From Domibacillus tundrae (GTDB taxonomy: Bacteria; Bacillota; Bacilli; Bacillales; Domibacillaceae), in contig NZ_LAJA01000004.1 of NCBI RefSeq assembly GCF_000970675.1, forward strand, positions 155,929 to 219,928: DNA of 64,000 nt, read 5' to 3'. Positions within the stretch are counted from its first letter, which is position 1. The number at the start of each line of letters is the position of its first letter. Made by a program: the position numbers and the translations under genes. The notes beneath the pieces were generated by a model that saw only the letters and a program-made list of their open reading frames with translations, was not told the origin of the DNA and did not search any database. Below are positions 1-8,996 of this stretch, in pieces.

Positions 1-2
1 AT

Positions 3-896
3 GAGAAAGCGAACGAAGTTTTAAAAGACGATAAGGTACAATACTTCGAACAGTATGCTGACGCGTTTCGAGCACTGGAGGCGGACATCGCAATTATTGT
101 TACGCCGCCCCAAACACATAAACAGGTAGCGGTCGATGCACTGGAAGCTGGTTTACATGTGTTTATGGAAAAGCCCATTGCGCAGACAATCGAGGATGCA
201 ATCGAGTTGCAGATCATAGCAAAAAAATATCCGCAGCGGGTGATGATCAGCCAAAACTACCGGTGGAGACCGGAAATACAGGCTCTTAAAAAAGCAGTAG
301 AAAAGCAAATTGCCGGACCAATCGAGTACGTGGAGTGGGTGTTCCGACGGGCGACGAACTTTGGAGGATGGCGGGACCACTATAAAGAAATTGTGATCGA
401 GGACATGAGCATTCACCATTTTGATTTGATGAGGTATTTGCTTGGCAAAAATGCCAGCACGGTTTACGCCAAAAGCAAGCGGCCTTCTTGGAGTTGGTTT
501 AAAGGAAATCCGACCGCGAGTGTCACGATGACGTTTGAAGATACACTGGTAAACTACTTTGCTAGCTGGGTCACCAGTGGTCCTGAAACATCATGGAATG
601 GTGATATTAAGCTACACGGCCAAAAGGGTGTCATTGAACTGACGAACGATGTGCCAGCCTTTGTAAGCAGTAATGGCCAAAAGACGTTACTTTCTTTGCC
701 GGAGATGGAGCGGGTAGATCGTGAGTATTCTCTTTATGAGATGGTGAAAGCACTTGAGGAAAATAGGGAGCCTGTAACAAGCCTTGATGACAATTTAAAC
801 AGTTTTGGCATTGTTGGAGCAGCAGTGGAATCCATTCAAACATCAAATGAAATTGTAATGGAACAATACTTGAAACAAATGGAGGCGTCCAAATGA
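3..896 (+). CDS. Gfo/Idh/MocA-family oxidoreductase, 5' end outside window
   Basis: NAD(P)-dependent sugar or cyclitol dehydrogenase family. The reading frame is open from the window edge, so the N-terminal Rossmann start is missing. The visible part has the family signature EKPIA (MEKPIAQT, near codon 53 of the visible frame) after a beta-strand ending in TPP, then the alpha/beta C-terminal domain (NYRWRPE, EDMSIHHFDLMRYLLG). The stop codon overlaps the next start (ATGA), so it is translationally coupled to the binding-protein gene. Substrate cannot be read from sequence. A second family member closes the operon, suggesting two separate redox steps on an imported carbohydrate. Confidence 0.9.
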   Translation, partial: EKANEVLKDDKVQYFEQYADAFRALEADIAIIVTPPQTHKQVAVDALEAGLHVFMEKPIAQTIEDAIELQIIAKKYPQRVMISQNYRWRPEIQALKKAVEKQIAGPIEYVEWVFRRATNFGGWRDHYKEIVIEDMSIHHFDLMRYLLGKNASTVYAKSKRPSWSWFKGNPTASVTMTFEDTLVNYFASWVTSGPETSWNGDIKLHGQKGVIELTNDVPAFVSSNGQKTLLSLPEMERVDREYSLYEMVKALEENREPVTSLDDNLNSFGIVGAAVESIQTSNEIVMEQYLKQMEASK

Positions 897-2146
897 ACAA
901 AAAAATGTTTTTCATGATTTTCTTGTCTTTGATGCTGGTACTGAGTGCATGTGGTTCCTCTGATTCAGGAGCAGATGAGAGTGGTTCAGCGGATAATGGC
1001 CAAGTAACCATTAAAATTTGGGATTACTTAGCGCCGGATACTTCCAGTGATCGCGAGCAGATCGCCTTAATGGAAAAATACATGGAAGACAATCCAAAGG
1101 TTAAATTTGAGCGGACGTATATGCCGTTTGCGGATATGAAAACGAAATTGCTTCAAGGCGTTGGGGCCGGAGATTTGCCTGATATCGTGGTAATTGACAA
1201 CCCGGATCACCAGTCATTTTCGCAGGCAGGTGTGTTTGCAGATATTACAGATAAAGTAGAAGAGTGGGGAGAAGCAGACAAGTACTTTGAAGGCCCGATG
1301 GCTTCTGCCATGCTGGATGGAAAATATTACGGCATTCCGAATAACAGTAATGCACTGGCGATTTATTACAACAAAGATATGTTTGAAGCAGCCGGTATTA
1401 CAGAGACACCAAAAACGTGGGAAGAGTTCAATGAAGCAGCGAAGAAGCTGACCACAGGCGATGTAAAAGGATTTGCGATGTCAGGCAAAAAAAGTGAAGA
1501 GGGCACATTCCAATTCCTTCCTTATTTATGGCAGACAGGAGCAGATCTGGATTCCTTTGACAGCAGCGAAGCTAAATCCGCTATGTCTCACGTGCAGCAA
1601 ATGGTGGACAAAGGTGTTCTTTCATCGAATATGATTAACTGGGATCAATCTGATGTCCTTGTCCAATTTCAAACGAAAAAAGTGGCCATGATGGAAAATG
1701 GACCGTGGCAAATCCCAATGTTGATGGAGCAGTCAAAGGACATAAATTGGGGTGTCTTTCTAATGCCGGCCGGCGAGGCGGGATCAGCATCCATTTTAGG
1801 TGGCGAAAATTGGGCCATTACAGAATCCTCTGAAGTGAAAGACGCCGCGTGGGATTTTATTAAGTGGACGCAAAAGCCAGACGTTCTTGGACCGATGCAT
1901 GAACTTGGAGGCCGTCTTCCAAGCCGGGAAGATGTAGCATCTGATAATTCCTACAGTTGGGCTAAAGATGAAAATATGAAGGTCTTTATGGAACAGCTGA
2001 AAACAGCAAAACCGAGAGCGTACGGAACGAAATACCCAGAAATCTCGACGAATGTACAAGAAGCGATCCAGCGTGCCATGACGGGTGAAGACGTAGACAA
2101 AGTGATGGAAGATACAGCCGCGAAAATCGAGCCGCTGCTTCCTTAA
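893..2146 (+). CDS. Sugar ABC transporter substrate-binding lipoprotein (family 1)
   Basis: Extracellular solute-binding protein, 417 residues, expected to be lipid-anchored outside the membrane. It begins with a lipoprotein signal peptide: KK at residues 3-4, a hydrophobic stretch, then lipobox LSAC with the modified Cys at residue 20, followed by a Ser/Gly/Asp-rich linker. The body has the family 1 pattern (IKIWDYLAPD near the N-terminus, GDLPDIVVID, GIPNNSNALAIYYNKDMF, ENWAITESS). GGAGG lies 7 bases before the ATG, and the ATG overlaps the upstream stop. It would deliver an oligosaccharide, glycoside or polyol to the two permeases that follow. No ATPase gene is in the operon, so a shared MsmX-type ATPase elsewhere is likely (inference). 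Confidence 0.93.
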   Translation: MNKKMFFMIFLSLMLVLSACGSSDSGADESGSADNGQVTIKIWDYLAPDTSSDREQIALMEKYMEDNPKVKFERTYMPFADMKTKLLQGVGAGDLPDIVVIDNPDHQSFSQAGVFADITDKVEEWGEADKYFEGPMASAMLDGKYYGIPNNSNALAIYYNKDMFEAAGITETPKTWEEFNEAAKKLTTGDVKGFAMSGKKSEEGTFQFLPYLWQTGADLDSFDSSEAKSAMSHVQQMVDKGVLSSNMINWDQSDVLVQFQTKKVAMMENGPWQIPMLMEQSKDINWGVFLMPAGEAGSASILGGENWAITESSEVKDAAWDFIKWTQKPDVLGPMHELGGRLPSREDVASDNSYSWAKDENMKVFMEQLKTAKPRAYGTKYPEISTNVQEAIQRAMTGEDVDKVMEDTAAKIEPLLP

Positions 2147-2150
2147 TATG

Positions 2151-2180
2151 ATAGGAGAGATATTTGTCTCTCCTATTTTT
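2151..2180 (+). terminator. Intercistronic stem-loop between binding protein and permease genes
   Basis: Perfect 10-bp inverted repeat ATAGGAGAGA / TCTCTCCTAT with loop TATTTG and only five T residues after it. It sits between the stop of the binding protein and the permease Shine-Dalgarno. It looks like a partial terminator or 3'-end stabiliser that would make more binding-protein message than permease message. Confidence 0.7.
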
Positions 2181-2194
2181 AGGAGGATGTTTTC

Positions 2195-3127
2195 ATGAAT
2201 GGATCAATGGCAAAATCAACAATCGCAAAGAATTCGATAAGAAAGCGGTATTTTACGAAAAGCCTGTCACAATATTTGTTTGTTATTCCAGCTGCACTGT
2301 TTGTTCTTTTGTTTATGGTGTACCCGATTGTTTACAACATTATTGTCAGTTTTCAGGATTTAACGTTGATGAATTTGCGACAGGGCGGAAGCTTTATCGG
2401 GCTGCAAAATTATATTGAAATCGTGCAGACAGAAAAGTTTGTGATTGCGTTGAAAAACACTATTATTTACACATTTAGCTGTATTTTTTTTCAAGTAATC
2501 ATTGGCTATTTGCTTGCGGTGTTTTTAAATCAAGATTTCCCATTTAGAAATTTTTTCCGCTCAATTATGCTTCTTGCATGGATGACACCGCTTGTCATTA
2601 CAGGAACTCTTTTCAAGTGGCTGTTTGATGTAGATTATGGGGTGATCAACTACTTGCTGACGTCACTTCATCTCATTGACAATCCGATCAACTGGCTCGG
2701 GCAGGAAAGCACGGCTCTTGCCGCCGTGATCATCACAAACACATGGGTCGGGATTCCATTTAATATGATTTTGATTTTAGCAGCAATGCAAGCGCTGCCA
2801 AGTGATGTGTATGAAGCAGCGAAGGTAGATGGAGCCAGTAAGTTGCAGACATTTTCAAACGTTACAATGCCGCTATTGAGGCCGGCTCTTTTAATCATTT
2901 TAGTGCTCGGGATTATTTACACGTTCAAGGTGTTCGACATTATCTTGATCATGACGGGCGGTGGACCGGTAAATGCGACACAGGTGCTTCCTTTCTACGG
3001 CTATGAGCTCGCGTTTGTGAACTTCAACTTCGGCGCAAGCGGAGCGGTTGCAACAATTATTTTAGTCATTTTGTTATGCATTGCGCTTGTATATTTAATG
3101 ATGATCCGGAAGGAGGAAGCAGAATGA
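2195..3127 (+). CDS. Sugar ABC transporter permease, MalF/UgpA type
   Basis: Integral membrane permease of the carbohydrate uptake transporter 1 family, 310 residues with about six membrane segments (first at roughly residues 30-50). The cytoplasmic EAA loop that docks the ATPase is visible (YEAAKVDGASKLQTF...MPLLRPAL, near residues 207-232). GGAGG is placed 8 bases before the ATG. Its stop overlaps the start of the second permease (ATGA), as expected for a heterodimeric membrane channel. Substrate is presumably the same as that of the preceding lipoprotein. Confidence 0.93.
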   Translation: MNGSMAKSTIAKNSIRKRYFTKSLSQYLFVIPAALFVLLFMVYPIVYNIIVSFQDLTLMNLRQGGSFIGLQNYIEIVQTEKFVIALKNTIIYTFSCIFFQVIIGYLLAVFLNQDFPFRNFFRSIMLLAWMTPLVITGTLFKWLFDVDYGVINYLLTSLHLIDNPINWLGQESTALAAVIITNTWVGIPFNMILILAAMQALPSDVYEAAKVDGASKLQTFSNVTMPLLRPALLIILVLGIIYTFKVFDIILIMTGGGPVNATQVLPFYGYELAFVNFNFGASGAVATIILVILLCIALVYLMMIRKEEAE

Positions 3128-3954
3128 GAAAATACTCCATAAAGCAATATATGCTGCTTGTGATGGCGATCATCATTACGATGATTTTCCTCTTTCCGAT
3201 TTATTGGATGATCGTTACGTCTGTGAAACCGATCCAAGACGTGTTTGCTACGCCTCCGATGATCATTCCTGAAACAATTCAATTCGATGCGTATGTAAAA
3301 AACCTGATCGAAGATAGAAGCCTGTTTCCGTATATTCGAAATTCGTTGATTGTAGCATTAGGAACAGCATTATTAACATTGGTGCTGGCTATACCATGTG
3401 CATATGCGCTGGCGCGTTTTAAGTTAAAGTGGGGAAATATTTTGCTTCTGGTTTTGCTTGTAACGCAAATGATCCCGGGCATTATGATGGCAATGCCGCT
3501 TTACATTTTGTTCAGCAAAATTGGTTTACTGAACAGCTATTTGGCTTTAATTGTCGGCAACACGACATCGGCTTTGCCATTTGCCATTGTGATTATGCGG
3601 CCGTTTTTCCTGTCGATTCCAAAAGGGCTGGAAGAAGCAGCGGTTATTGACGGATGCAATCGTTTTACGGCGTTTTTCCGGATTATCCTGCCGCTGACAA
3701 AACCGGTTGTACTGACTGTCAGCACATTTAGCTTTTTATTTGCCTGGGGTGATTTGATCTTTGCCCTAACTCTGGCTACGGATGAAAAAATTCGTCCGCT
3801 GACAATGGGACTGACGAAATTTATTGGTCAATACGGAACGCAGTGGGACAACTTGATGGCTGTATCAACGATCGCTGCCGCACCCATTCTTATTGCATTT
3901 TTATTTTTACAAAAGTATATTGTCAGCGGCATTACGGCTGGCGCAGAAAAATAA
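3124..3954 (+). CDS. Sugar ABC transporter permease, MalG/UgpE type
   Basis: Second membrane permease, 276 residues, partner of the preceding gene. The start chosen is the ATG that overlaps the upstream TGA and has GGAGG 7-8 bases upstream; an earlier in-frame ATG would overlap deeply and lacks such a site. The EAA loop is present (LEEAAVIDGCNRFTAFFRI..PLTKP). The C-terminus ends shortly after the last membrane helix, typical for MalG-like subunits. Confidence 0.93.
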   Translation: MRKYSIKQYMLLVMAIIITMIFLFPIYWMIVTSVKPIQDVFATPPMIIPETIQFDAYVKNLIEDRSLFPYIRNSLIVALGTALLTLVLAIPCAYALARFKLKWGNILLLVLLVTQMIPGIMMAMPLYILFSKIGLLNSYLALIVGNTTSALPFAIVIMRPFFLSIPKGLEEAAVIDGCNRFTAFFRIILPLTKPVVLTVSTFSFLFAWGDLIFALTLATDEKIRPLTMGLTKFIGQYGTQWDNLMAVSTIAAAPILIAFLFLQKYIVSGITAGAEK

Positions 3955-3970
3955 CAAGGGAGCTGATCAA

Positions 3971-4939
3971 ATGAAGCTAGGTGTATTTGCTGTTTTATTT
4001 TCTGATTTATCACTGGAGGATATGCTGGATCATATCAAAGAAAAAGGAATTCACACGGTAGAAATTGGCGCAGGTGGCTATATAGGCGATGCCCACTGTA
4101 AGCCAGAAGAGTTGCTAGCTGATGATGAAAAATGCCGTGCATTTAAACAAGCATTTGATGATCGCGACATTTCCATCAGCGCCTTAAGCTGCCATGGCAA
4201 TCCGCTGCATCCCAATCCAGAGATTGCTAAGGATCATCATGAGAAGTTTGTGAATGCGGTGAAATTAGCGGCTAAACTGGGTGTTGATACTGTTGTTAAT
4301 TTTTCTGGCTGCCCGGGTGAATCAGATTATTCGAAGCACCCGGTCTGGATTACATGTCCGTGGCCAAATGATTTCTCAGAGGTTGTCGAATGGCAATGGC
4401 GGGAGAAAGTGATTCCGTACTGGAAAGAGCAAGCGATGCTTTTGGAATATTATGGGGTGAAAGCAGCTATCGAGCCGCATCCGGGCTTTTGTGTGTATAA
4501 CACGGAAACGGCTCTTCGTTTAAGAAAAGAGTGCGGGGAACAGATTGGCGTTAATTTCGACCCTAGTCATTATTTCTGGCAGGGTATGAATCCTGTTCAA
4601 GCGATTAAAGCACTGGGGCAGGAAAATGCATTATTCCATTTCCATGCAAAAGATACACAAATTGAAAGCCGTAATTGTGAGTTAAATGGCGTCTTGGACA
4701 CAAAAAGCTATAAAGATATCAACAGCCGCTCCTGGGTATTCCGGACTGTTGGATATGGTCATGGTGAAGGAGAATGGCGGGATATCATCAGCGCGTTGCA
4801 GGTGATTGGCTATGAAGGGGCGATCAGCATCGAGCATGAGGATGGCTTGATGAGCATCGATGAAGGCTTTACGAAAGCGGTCGACTTTTTGCAGGGAATG
4901 ATTATCCACGAAGGAGCTAAAGATCTATGGTGGGCATAA
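3971..4939 (+). CDS. Sugar phosphate isomerase/epimerase-like TIM-barrel protein
   Basis: AP-endonuclease-2 / xylose-isomerase-like TIM barrel, 322 residues. The ATG at 3971 is chosen because AAGGGAG lies about 10 bases upstream. Probable divalent-metal ligands stand at the usual strand ends: Glu in IEPHPG, Asp in NFDPSH, His in FHFHAKD and Glu in ISIEHED. Relatives include inosose dehydratase/isomerase (IolE/IolI) and the TIM-barrel C-glycoside and 3-keto-glycoside processing enzymes, which act together with Gfo/Idh/MocA oxidoreductases. That context matches here, but the actual reaction is not determinable. It overlaps the next gene by 13 bases. Confidence 0.88.
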   Translation: MKLGVFAVLFSDLSLEDMLDHIKEKGIHTVEIGAGGYIGDAHCKPEELLADDEKCRAFKQAFDDRDISISALSCHGNPLHPNPEIAKDHHEKFVNAVKLAAKLGVDTVVNFSGCPGESDYSKHPVWITCPWPNDFSEVVEWQWREKVIPYWKEQAMLLEYYGVKAAIEPHPGFCVYNTETALRLRKECGEQIGVNFDPSHYFWQGMNPVQAIKALGQENALFHFHAKDTQIESRNCELNGVLDTKSYKDINSRSWVFRTVGYGHGEGEWRDIISALQVIGYEGAISIEHEDGLMSIDEGFTKAVDFLQGMIIHEGAKDLWWA

Positions 4940-6102
4940 ATCAAAAAGAAGTCAGAATTGGGATGGTTGGCTACAAGTTCATGGGAAAAGCTCATTCCAA
5001 CGCTTATCAAAACGCCCCGTTCTTCTTTGATTTGCCTGTTAAGCCGATTAAGCAGGCGATTTGCGGGAGGAATGAAGAAGGTGTAAAAAGCGCTGCAGAA
5101 AAAATGGGCTGGAATAGCTGGGAAACAGACTGGAGGAAGCTCATTGAACGGGAGGATATTGATTTAATCGATATTGTGACACCGAACAATAGGCATGCCG
5201 AAATTGCCATCGCGGCTGCGGAAGCAGGGAAACATGTATACTGTGAAAAGCCGCTGGCGATGACGATAGAAGAATCAAGACGAATGCTTGAAGCGGTTGA
5301 AAAAAACAATGTTATCCATATGGTGAATTTTAATTATCGTTTTGCTCCGGCCGTCCAGCTGGCAAAAAAAATGATAACTGATGGGAAAATCGGTAAAGTC
5401 AATCATATACGGGCTCTCTATTTGCAGGATTGGATCATGGACCCGGACTTTCCTCTTGTCTGGAGGCTCGAAAAGTCGGTATGCGGCTCAGGCGCACTTG
5501 GAGATCTAGCTGCTCATAGTCTGGATTTGGCACGGTTTTTAGTTGGCGAAATCGAAGAAGTGTCTGCCCGGTTAAAAACCTTTGTAACAGACCGTCCGGC
5601 TGTTGCCGAAAGTTCAGGATTAAGCGGCAAGGCTTCTTTAACGGATAAAAGAAAAGTAGAAGTAGATGATGCGGTGGTTGTTATTGCTTCCTTTGAAAAT
5701 GGAGCGTTTGGCACGTTTGAAGCGACTCGTTTTGCGGGAGGAAATCGCAACTCCAACCAATTTGAAATCAATGGTGAAAAAGGGTCAATTAAATGGAACG
5801 CGGAACAATTGAATGAATTGCAGGTGTATTTCACGGAAGATGATCCGTCTTTTCAAGGATACAAAACCATTAACGTAACAGAAGAAGTACATCCATATGG
5901 TGAAGTGTATTGGCCATCTGCTCACATTATTGGATATGAACACACTTTTCATAACTTAGTAGCTGAGCTGATGCAGGGACTAGCTGATTCCACGGTTCCA
6001 TCTCCTAACTTTAAAGACGGACATATCAATCAAGCTACTTTAAACGCAATCGAAGCTTCTTCTAAAACGAATCAATGGCAGTCTATTAAAGCATTTATTT
6101 AG
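4927..6102 (+). CDS. Gfo/Idh/MocA-family oxidoreductase, complete
   Basis: Full-length NAD(P)-dependent dehydrogenase of 391 residues. The N-terminal Rossmann motif is GMVGYKFMGKAH (residues ~13-24), the family signature CEKPLAMT lies near residue 105, and the substrate-domain motif LGDLAAHSLDLARFL near residue 195 carries the conserved His. It is the last gene of the operon and is followed at once by a strong terminator. Together with the first oxidoreductase it suggests oxidation of the substrate, TIM-barrel chemistry, then a second oxidation or reduction. Cyclitol or 3-keto-sugar pathways use this logic; the assignment is inference. Confidence 0.92.
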   Translation: MVGINQKEVRIGMVGYKFMGKAHSNAYQNAPFFFDLPVKPIKQAICGRNEEGVKSAAEKMGWNSWETDWRKLIEREDIDLIDIVTPNNRHAEIAIAAAEAGKHVYCEKPLAMTIEESRRMLEAVEKNNVIHMVNFNYRFAPAVQLAKKMITDGKIGKVNHIRALYLQDWIMDPDFPLVWRLEKSVCGSGALGDLAAHSLDLARFLVGEIEEVSARLKTFVTDRPAVAESSGLSGKASLTDKRKVEVDDAVVVIASFENGAFGTFEATRFAGGNRNSNQFEINGEKGSIKWNAEQLNELQVYFTEDDPSFQGYKTINVTEEVHPYGEVYWPSAHIIGYEHTFHNLVAELMQGLADSTVPSPNFKDGHINQATLNAIEASSKTNQWQSIKAFI

Positions 6103-6115
6103 AGACCACAAAATG

Positions 6116-6145
6116 AGAGCTGCTGTATAAAGCAGCTCTTTTATT
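6116..6145 (+). terminator. Rho-independent terminator of the catabolic operon
   Basis: Stem AGAGCTGCT / AGCAGCTCT with loop GTATAA, followed by TTTTATT, 14 bases after the last stop codon. Confidence 0.9.
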
Positions 6146-6189
6146 AATTAAAGATAGTTACAGGTGTAACTGATATCAATTTGAACATC

Positions 6190-6262
6190 TTATAGCAATA
6201 GGTAAGGCTTTGAAGTTATCCCCCTACTCCACACCGTACATGAGCCTACGGCGTTCCATCTT
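6190..6262 (-). other. Possible group II intron 3' fragment
   Basis: On the minus strand this stretch reads CATGTACGGTGTGGAGTAGG followed by GGGATAAC and CAAAGCCTTACCTAT. From memory this resembles the conserved region downstream of bacterial group II intron reverse-transcriptase genes. No reverse transcriptase is present. It lies just beyond the stop of the 73-residue gene, so that gene may have lost its 3' end to an insertion. Confidence 0.3.
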
Positions 6263-6268
6263 ATTCTT

Positions 6269-6490
6269 TCAGACTAACGCAACTAAATTACAACCTTTAC
6301 GGAAGTGGTTTAATTTCTTTAACTGTTTGCCATCCAGTTGAAGAAGGCTTCTATACCGTAAAATCGTCTTTTCATCTGTGGCATGGATTAGCCAGTGAAC
6401 ATTTTCATGGACTATTACGTAGAAGTCAAAACTGGCACGTTTAGTCAACACTGCATAAATACTGTCTCTTGTGAAAAGAGGATAGATCAT
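6269..6490 (-). CDS. Small hypothetical protein, possibly 3'-truncated
   Basis: 73 residues, not recognised. The ATG overlaps the stop of the upstream gene (ATGA), so it appears translationally coupled to the DUF2711-like gene. A short part (LDGKQLKKLNHF) resembles LDGERLKKYHHF in the remnant at 29.6-29.9 kb, where the sequence continues differently. The last ten residues here (RKGCNLVALV) may therefore be read-through into foreign sequence after a truncation. Confidence 0.45.
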   Translation of the reverse strand: MIYPLFTRDSIYAVLTKRASFDFYVIVHENVHWLIHATDEKTILRYRSLLQLDGKQLKKLNHFRKGCNLVALV

Positions 6491-7167
6491 TCTTTAGGCA
6501 AAAACCAAGCAGGAGTCGTTTCATTATCACAAATCACCGCTTCCCAGCCGTATTCCTGAATAAGGGTATGGATATTGTCTTCTTTCGATAGAAGCAACGT
6601 TGTATAAGCATCGTATTCACTCATGAAAGCAAATTCACGATTTTCATCTACAAGCAGTATTTCGCACGTTGCTAGACAAGTTACTTCTACTGGAGACACA
6701 TTATTAATTCTCATTTTTTCTTTCTTTTCTTCAATTGGATCCACATAATAGAACCATTCAGACCCTTTAGATACCAGAACGTTTAAAACGTCTTCTATTA
6801 AAAAAATGGATATCGTATCCTCCATCGGACCATATAAGTTCTGTTGAAAGATAGCATTTAGCTTTTTAGCTAAATGTGGTTTTGCATACTTCTTGTGAAG
6901 CCAAACATTGGATAAAGCAATGGCGACTTCTTTAAACGTAGCTAAACCGCTTTGCTTCATCATGTTTTCCCATGAAACAGGAGTGCCCAGCTGCAGGATT
7001 TCCCCATCACTTGGATAAATATGATGTGATGGATGTTTTCGCTTTGCCTGTTCCCAGCCAGGAGGCATTTGAACAAATGGATGGAGCAAAAAGGCAGCAG
7101 ACATAAAAGGTGAAGGAAGCTGGCTTAAAACAGGAACATCAGTATCTAAATGAATATAGTCTAACAA
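6487..7167 (-). CDS. DUF2711-like protein
   Basis: 226 residues with a TTG start; AAAGGAG lies 8 bases upstream. I recognise the layout of the uncharacterised Bacillus DUF2711 family (SAAFLLHPFVQMPPGWEQAK near the N-terminus, IYPSDGEILQLG, then FAFMSEYDAYTTLLL and WEAVICDNE near the C-terminus). No catalytic motif, signal peptide or membrane segment is visible. It is probably cotranscribed with the DUF7674-like gene upstream and the 73-residue gene downstream. Function unknown. Confidence 0.6.
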   Translation of the reverse strand: MLDYIHLDTDVPVLSQLPSPFMSAAFLLHPFVQMPPGWEQAKRKHPSHHIYPSDGEILQLGTPVSWENMMKQSGLATFKEVAIALSNVWLHKKYAKPHLAKKLNAIFQQNLYGPMEDTISIFLIEDVLNVLVSKGSEWFYYVDPIEEKKEKMRINNVSPVEVTCLATCEILLVDENREFAFMSEYDAYTTLLLSKEDNIHTLIQEYGWEAVICDNETTPAWFLPKE

Positions 7168-7274
7168 TTTTTTACTCCTTTCTAAATCATCATTTCTGGC
7201 TAAACAAAATAATGTAGATTGTTAAGCTGCTAAGCCAAGACTAGTTTGGCACTCTTCATTTCTGAACCACCTGC

Positions 7275-7679
7275 TTAATTAATGTTACCATCCCAAAACT
7301 CATTTAGGTGGTTCCACCACTTTAACGAATCATTCTTTAAAAACTGCTTAAAGGCCTCCATATCCATTTCATTATCAAGTAATTTATTTTGCATATCCTC
7401 CAACAATCCAATTGTAGCTGCTTCTCGAACAGCATCATCACCATTTGTATGCAGTAATTCAATGACATTAAACACGGCTGGAAACTCATTTGTTTGGTTT
7501 TGTTTATATAAAACTACAATATGGTTAGAGAAATCAGCTAGGTCGATATAAAGTAAATGTACTTCTCCAGGTACATAACTATTGTGAATATAATGATCCC
7601 ATCGAGCTTGATAGGAAGGACACCATTTAAGAAGGAGTGACATCACTGGAGTTAGTAAGGTTTGTACTTTAATACCCAC
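7275..7679 (-). CDS. DUF7674-like small protein
   Basis: Up to 134 residues. The body (LLYIDLADFSNHIVVLYKQ, then EAATIGLLEDMQNK and KWWNHLNEFWDG) fits, from memory, an uncharacterised Bacillus family (DUF7674) often found as short stand-alone proteins. The start is uncertain: GTG at 7679 has no purine-rich site upstream, and an internal ATG before SLLLKWCPSYQ is an alternative. No membrane segment. Function unknown. Confidence 0.5.
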   Translation of the reverse strand: MGIKVQTLLTPVMSLLLKWCPSYQARWDHYIHNSYVPGEVHLLYIDLADFSNHIVVLYKQNQTNEFPAVFNVIELLHTNGDDAVREAATIGLLEDMQNKLLDNEMDMEAFKQFLKNDSLKWWNHLNEFWDGNIN

Positions 7680-7859
7680 AAGAACAGGAGAGGGTGGATA
7701 GTAAGTTAACCATCATAACATGTCAAATCGGGTTTTGAATGAAAGCGTTCAAGATGTTTTTCGTGGAATCGTATTAAATGCTAGGAGTTTTGGCGGTTGT
7801 ATAATGTTGTGAGTTTATAACCGAACATCTCTAGTTTTTAAAATATGAAAGTAGAAAAG

Positions 7860-8063
7860 GATTGGAACATTATCGCTTCAAGTCGGATGGATATGAGCGT
7901 GTAAAAGAGATTTGTCGCATTCAGCATAGTGAATAGTTATTACAGCCGCCTCAAATGCTGGATTGACCGATTCAATAGCGTGGCAACCAAGTATCTCGAC
8001 CATTATTTGAGTTGGTTCCAATTTCTTGATGGCATTAGCATCGAAACCACGGTGCGATTGTGA
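7860..8063 (+). pseudogene. IS1595/ISXO2-like transposase C-terminal remnant
   Basis: From 7932 the frame reads NSYYSRLKCWIDRFNSVATK and then YLDHYLSWFQFLD before a stop at 8063, matching the conserved C-terminus of IS1595-family transposases. An upstream piece (HYRFKSDGYERVKEI) lies in another frame and ends in a stop. No start, DDE core or inverted repeats remain. Confidence 0.7.
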
Positions 8064-8167
8064 GTAAAATGATATAGATAGTTGTTTGTTCTCAACCTAT
8101 GATACACTGATGTTATCAGAATTTTCCAGATTGGAACCTGCATTACTCAAGAAAAGGAGGTGCATAT

Positions 8168-8958
8168 ATGCCTAATCGTTCAAATGAGGAATTGTTAGCT
8201 GGTGGCAACGTCTCAGAAGTATATAGGTCAGGTAATACAGTTAGACGAGAATTAAAGCCAAATAGCATAAAAATTCATGCACTGTTAAAACATCTTGATA
8301 ACAAAGGATACGATTATGCCCCTAAATACCTTGGTATCGATGAAAAAGGAAGAGAAATTTTATCCTTCATCGAAGGAGAAGCTGGTAATTACCCTTTAAA
8401 AAAATATATGTGGTCAGATGATGTCTTACAGGAAATTGCGAAAATGCTCCGCCTCTATCATGATTCTGTAAGCGACTTTTCATTTGATGAAAGTTGGCAA
8501 TCATTAGATAATACCCCACAACCTGCGGAGGTATTATGCCATAACGACTTTGCAATATACAACATTGTTTTTCACGCTGAAAGCCCAGTAGGTGTTATTG
8601 ATTTTGATGTAGCTGCACCTGGCCCACGACTTTGGGACATAGCTTATACTCTTTACCTTGTGTTCCATTAAGTAGATTTTATCTTAATGAAACAGGTGAA
8701 AAAGTTTTTTATGATTCATTTCAAGATACTTACCGTATTAAAAACAGAGTTAAACTGTTTTTTGATTCTTACGGTCAAGGGTTTGCAGAAAATTATATAG
8801 AAATGGTGTTGCTGCGACTAGAAGGATTATGTAAAACAATTATAAGAAGAGCGAGTGAAGGTGATCTTGCTTTTCAAAAGATGATAAATGAAGGTCATCT
8901 TGAACATTATCAAAATGATATTAAATTCATTTCTGAGCATAGGAATGACTGGATTTAA
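8168..8958 (+). pseudogene. Aminoglycoside-phosphotransferase-like kinase, frameshifted
   Basis: APH/choline-kinase fold small-molecule kinase of about 263 residues. AAAGGAGG lies 9 bases before the ATG. The first frame (to 8671) contains catalytic loop CHNDFAIYNIVF and the DFD segment VIDFDVAAPGPRLWDIAYTL. Homology continues in another frame from about codon 161 (CVPLSRFYLNETGEK) to 8958. A one-base deletion near 8655 (CTTTACCTTGTG) explains the break. No resistance phenotype can be inferred. It could be a true pseudogene or a sequencing error, since the rest is well preserved. A terminator follows. Confidence 0.8.
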
Positions 8959-8996
8959 ATCTTTCTACCATTAAAAAGGGCTTTAATGGTAGAGGG

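Noticed and set aside
6190..6262. Complete group II intron
   Set aside because: No reverse transcriptase or 5' domain; only a short resemblance to the intron 3' region.
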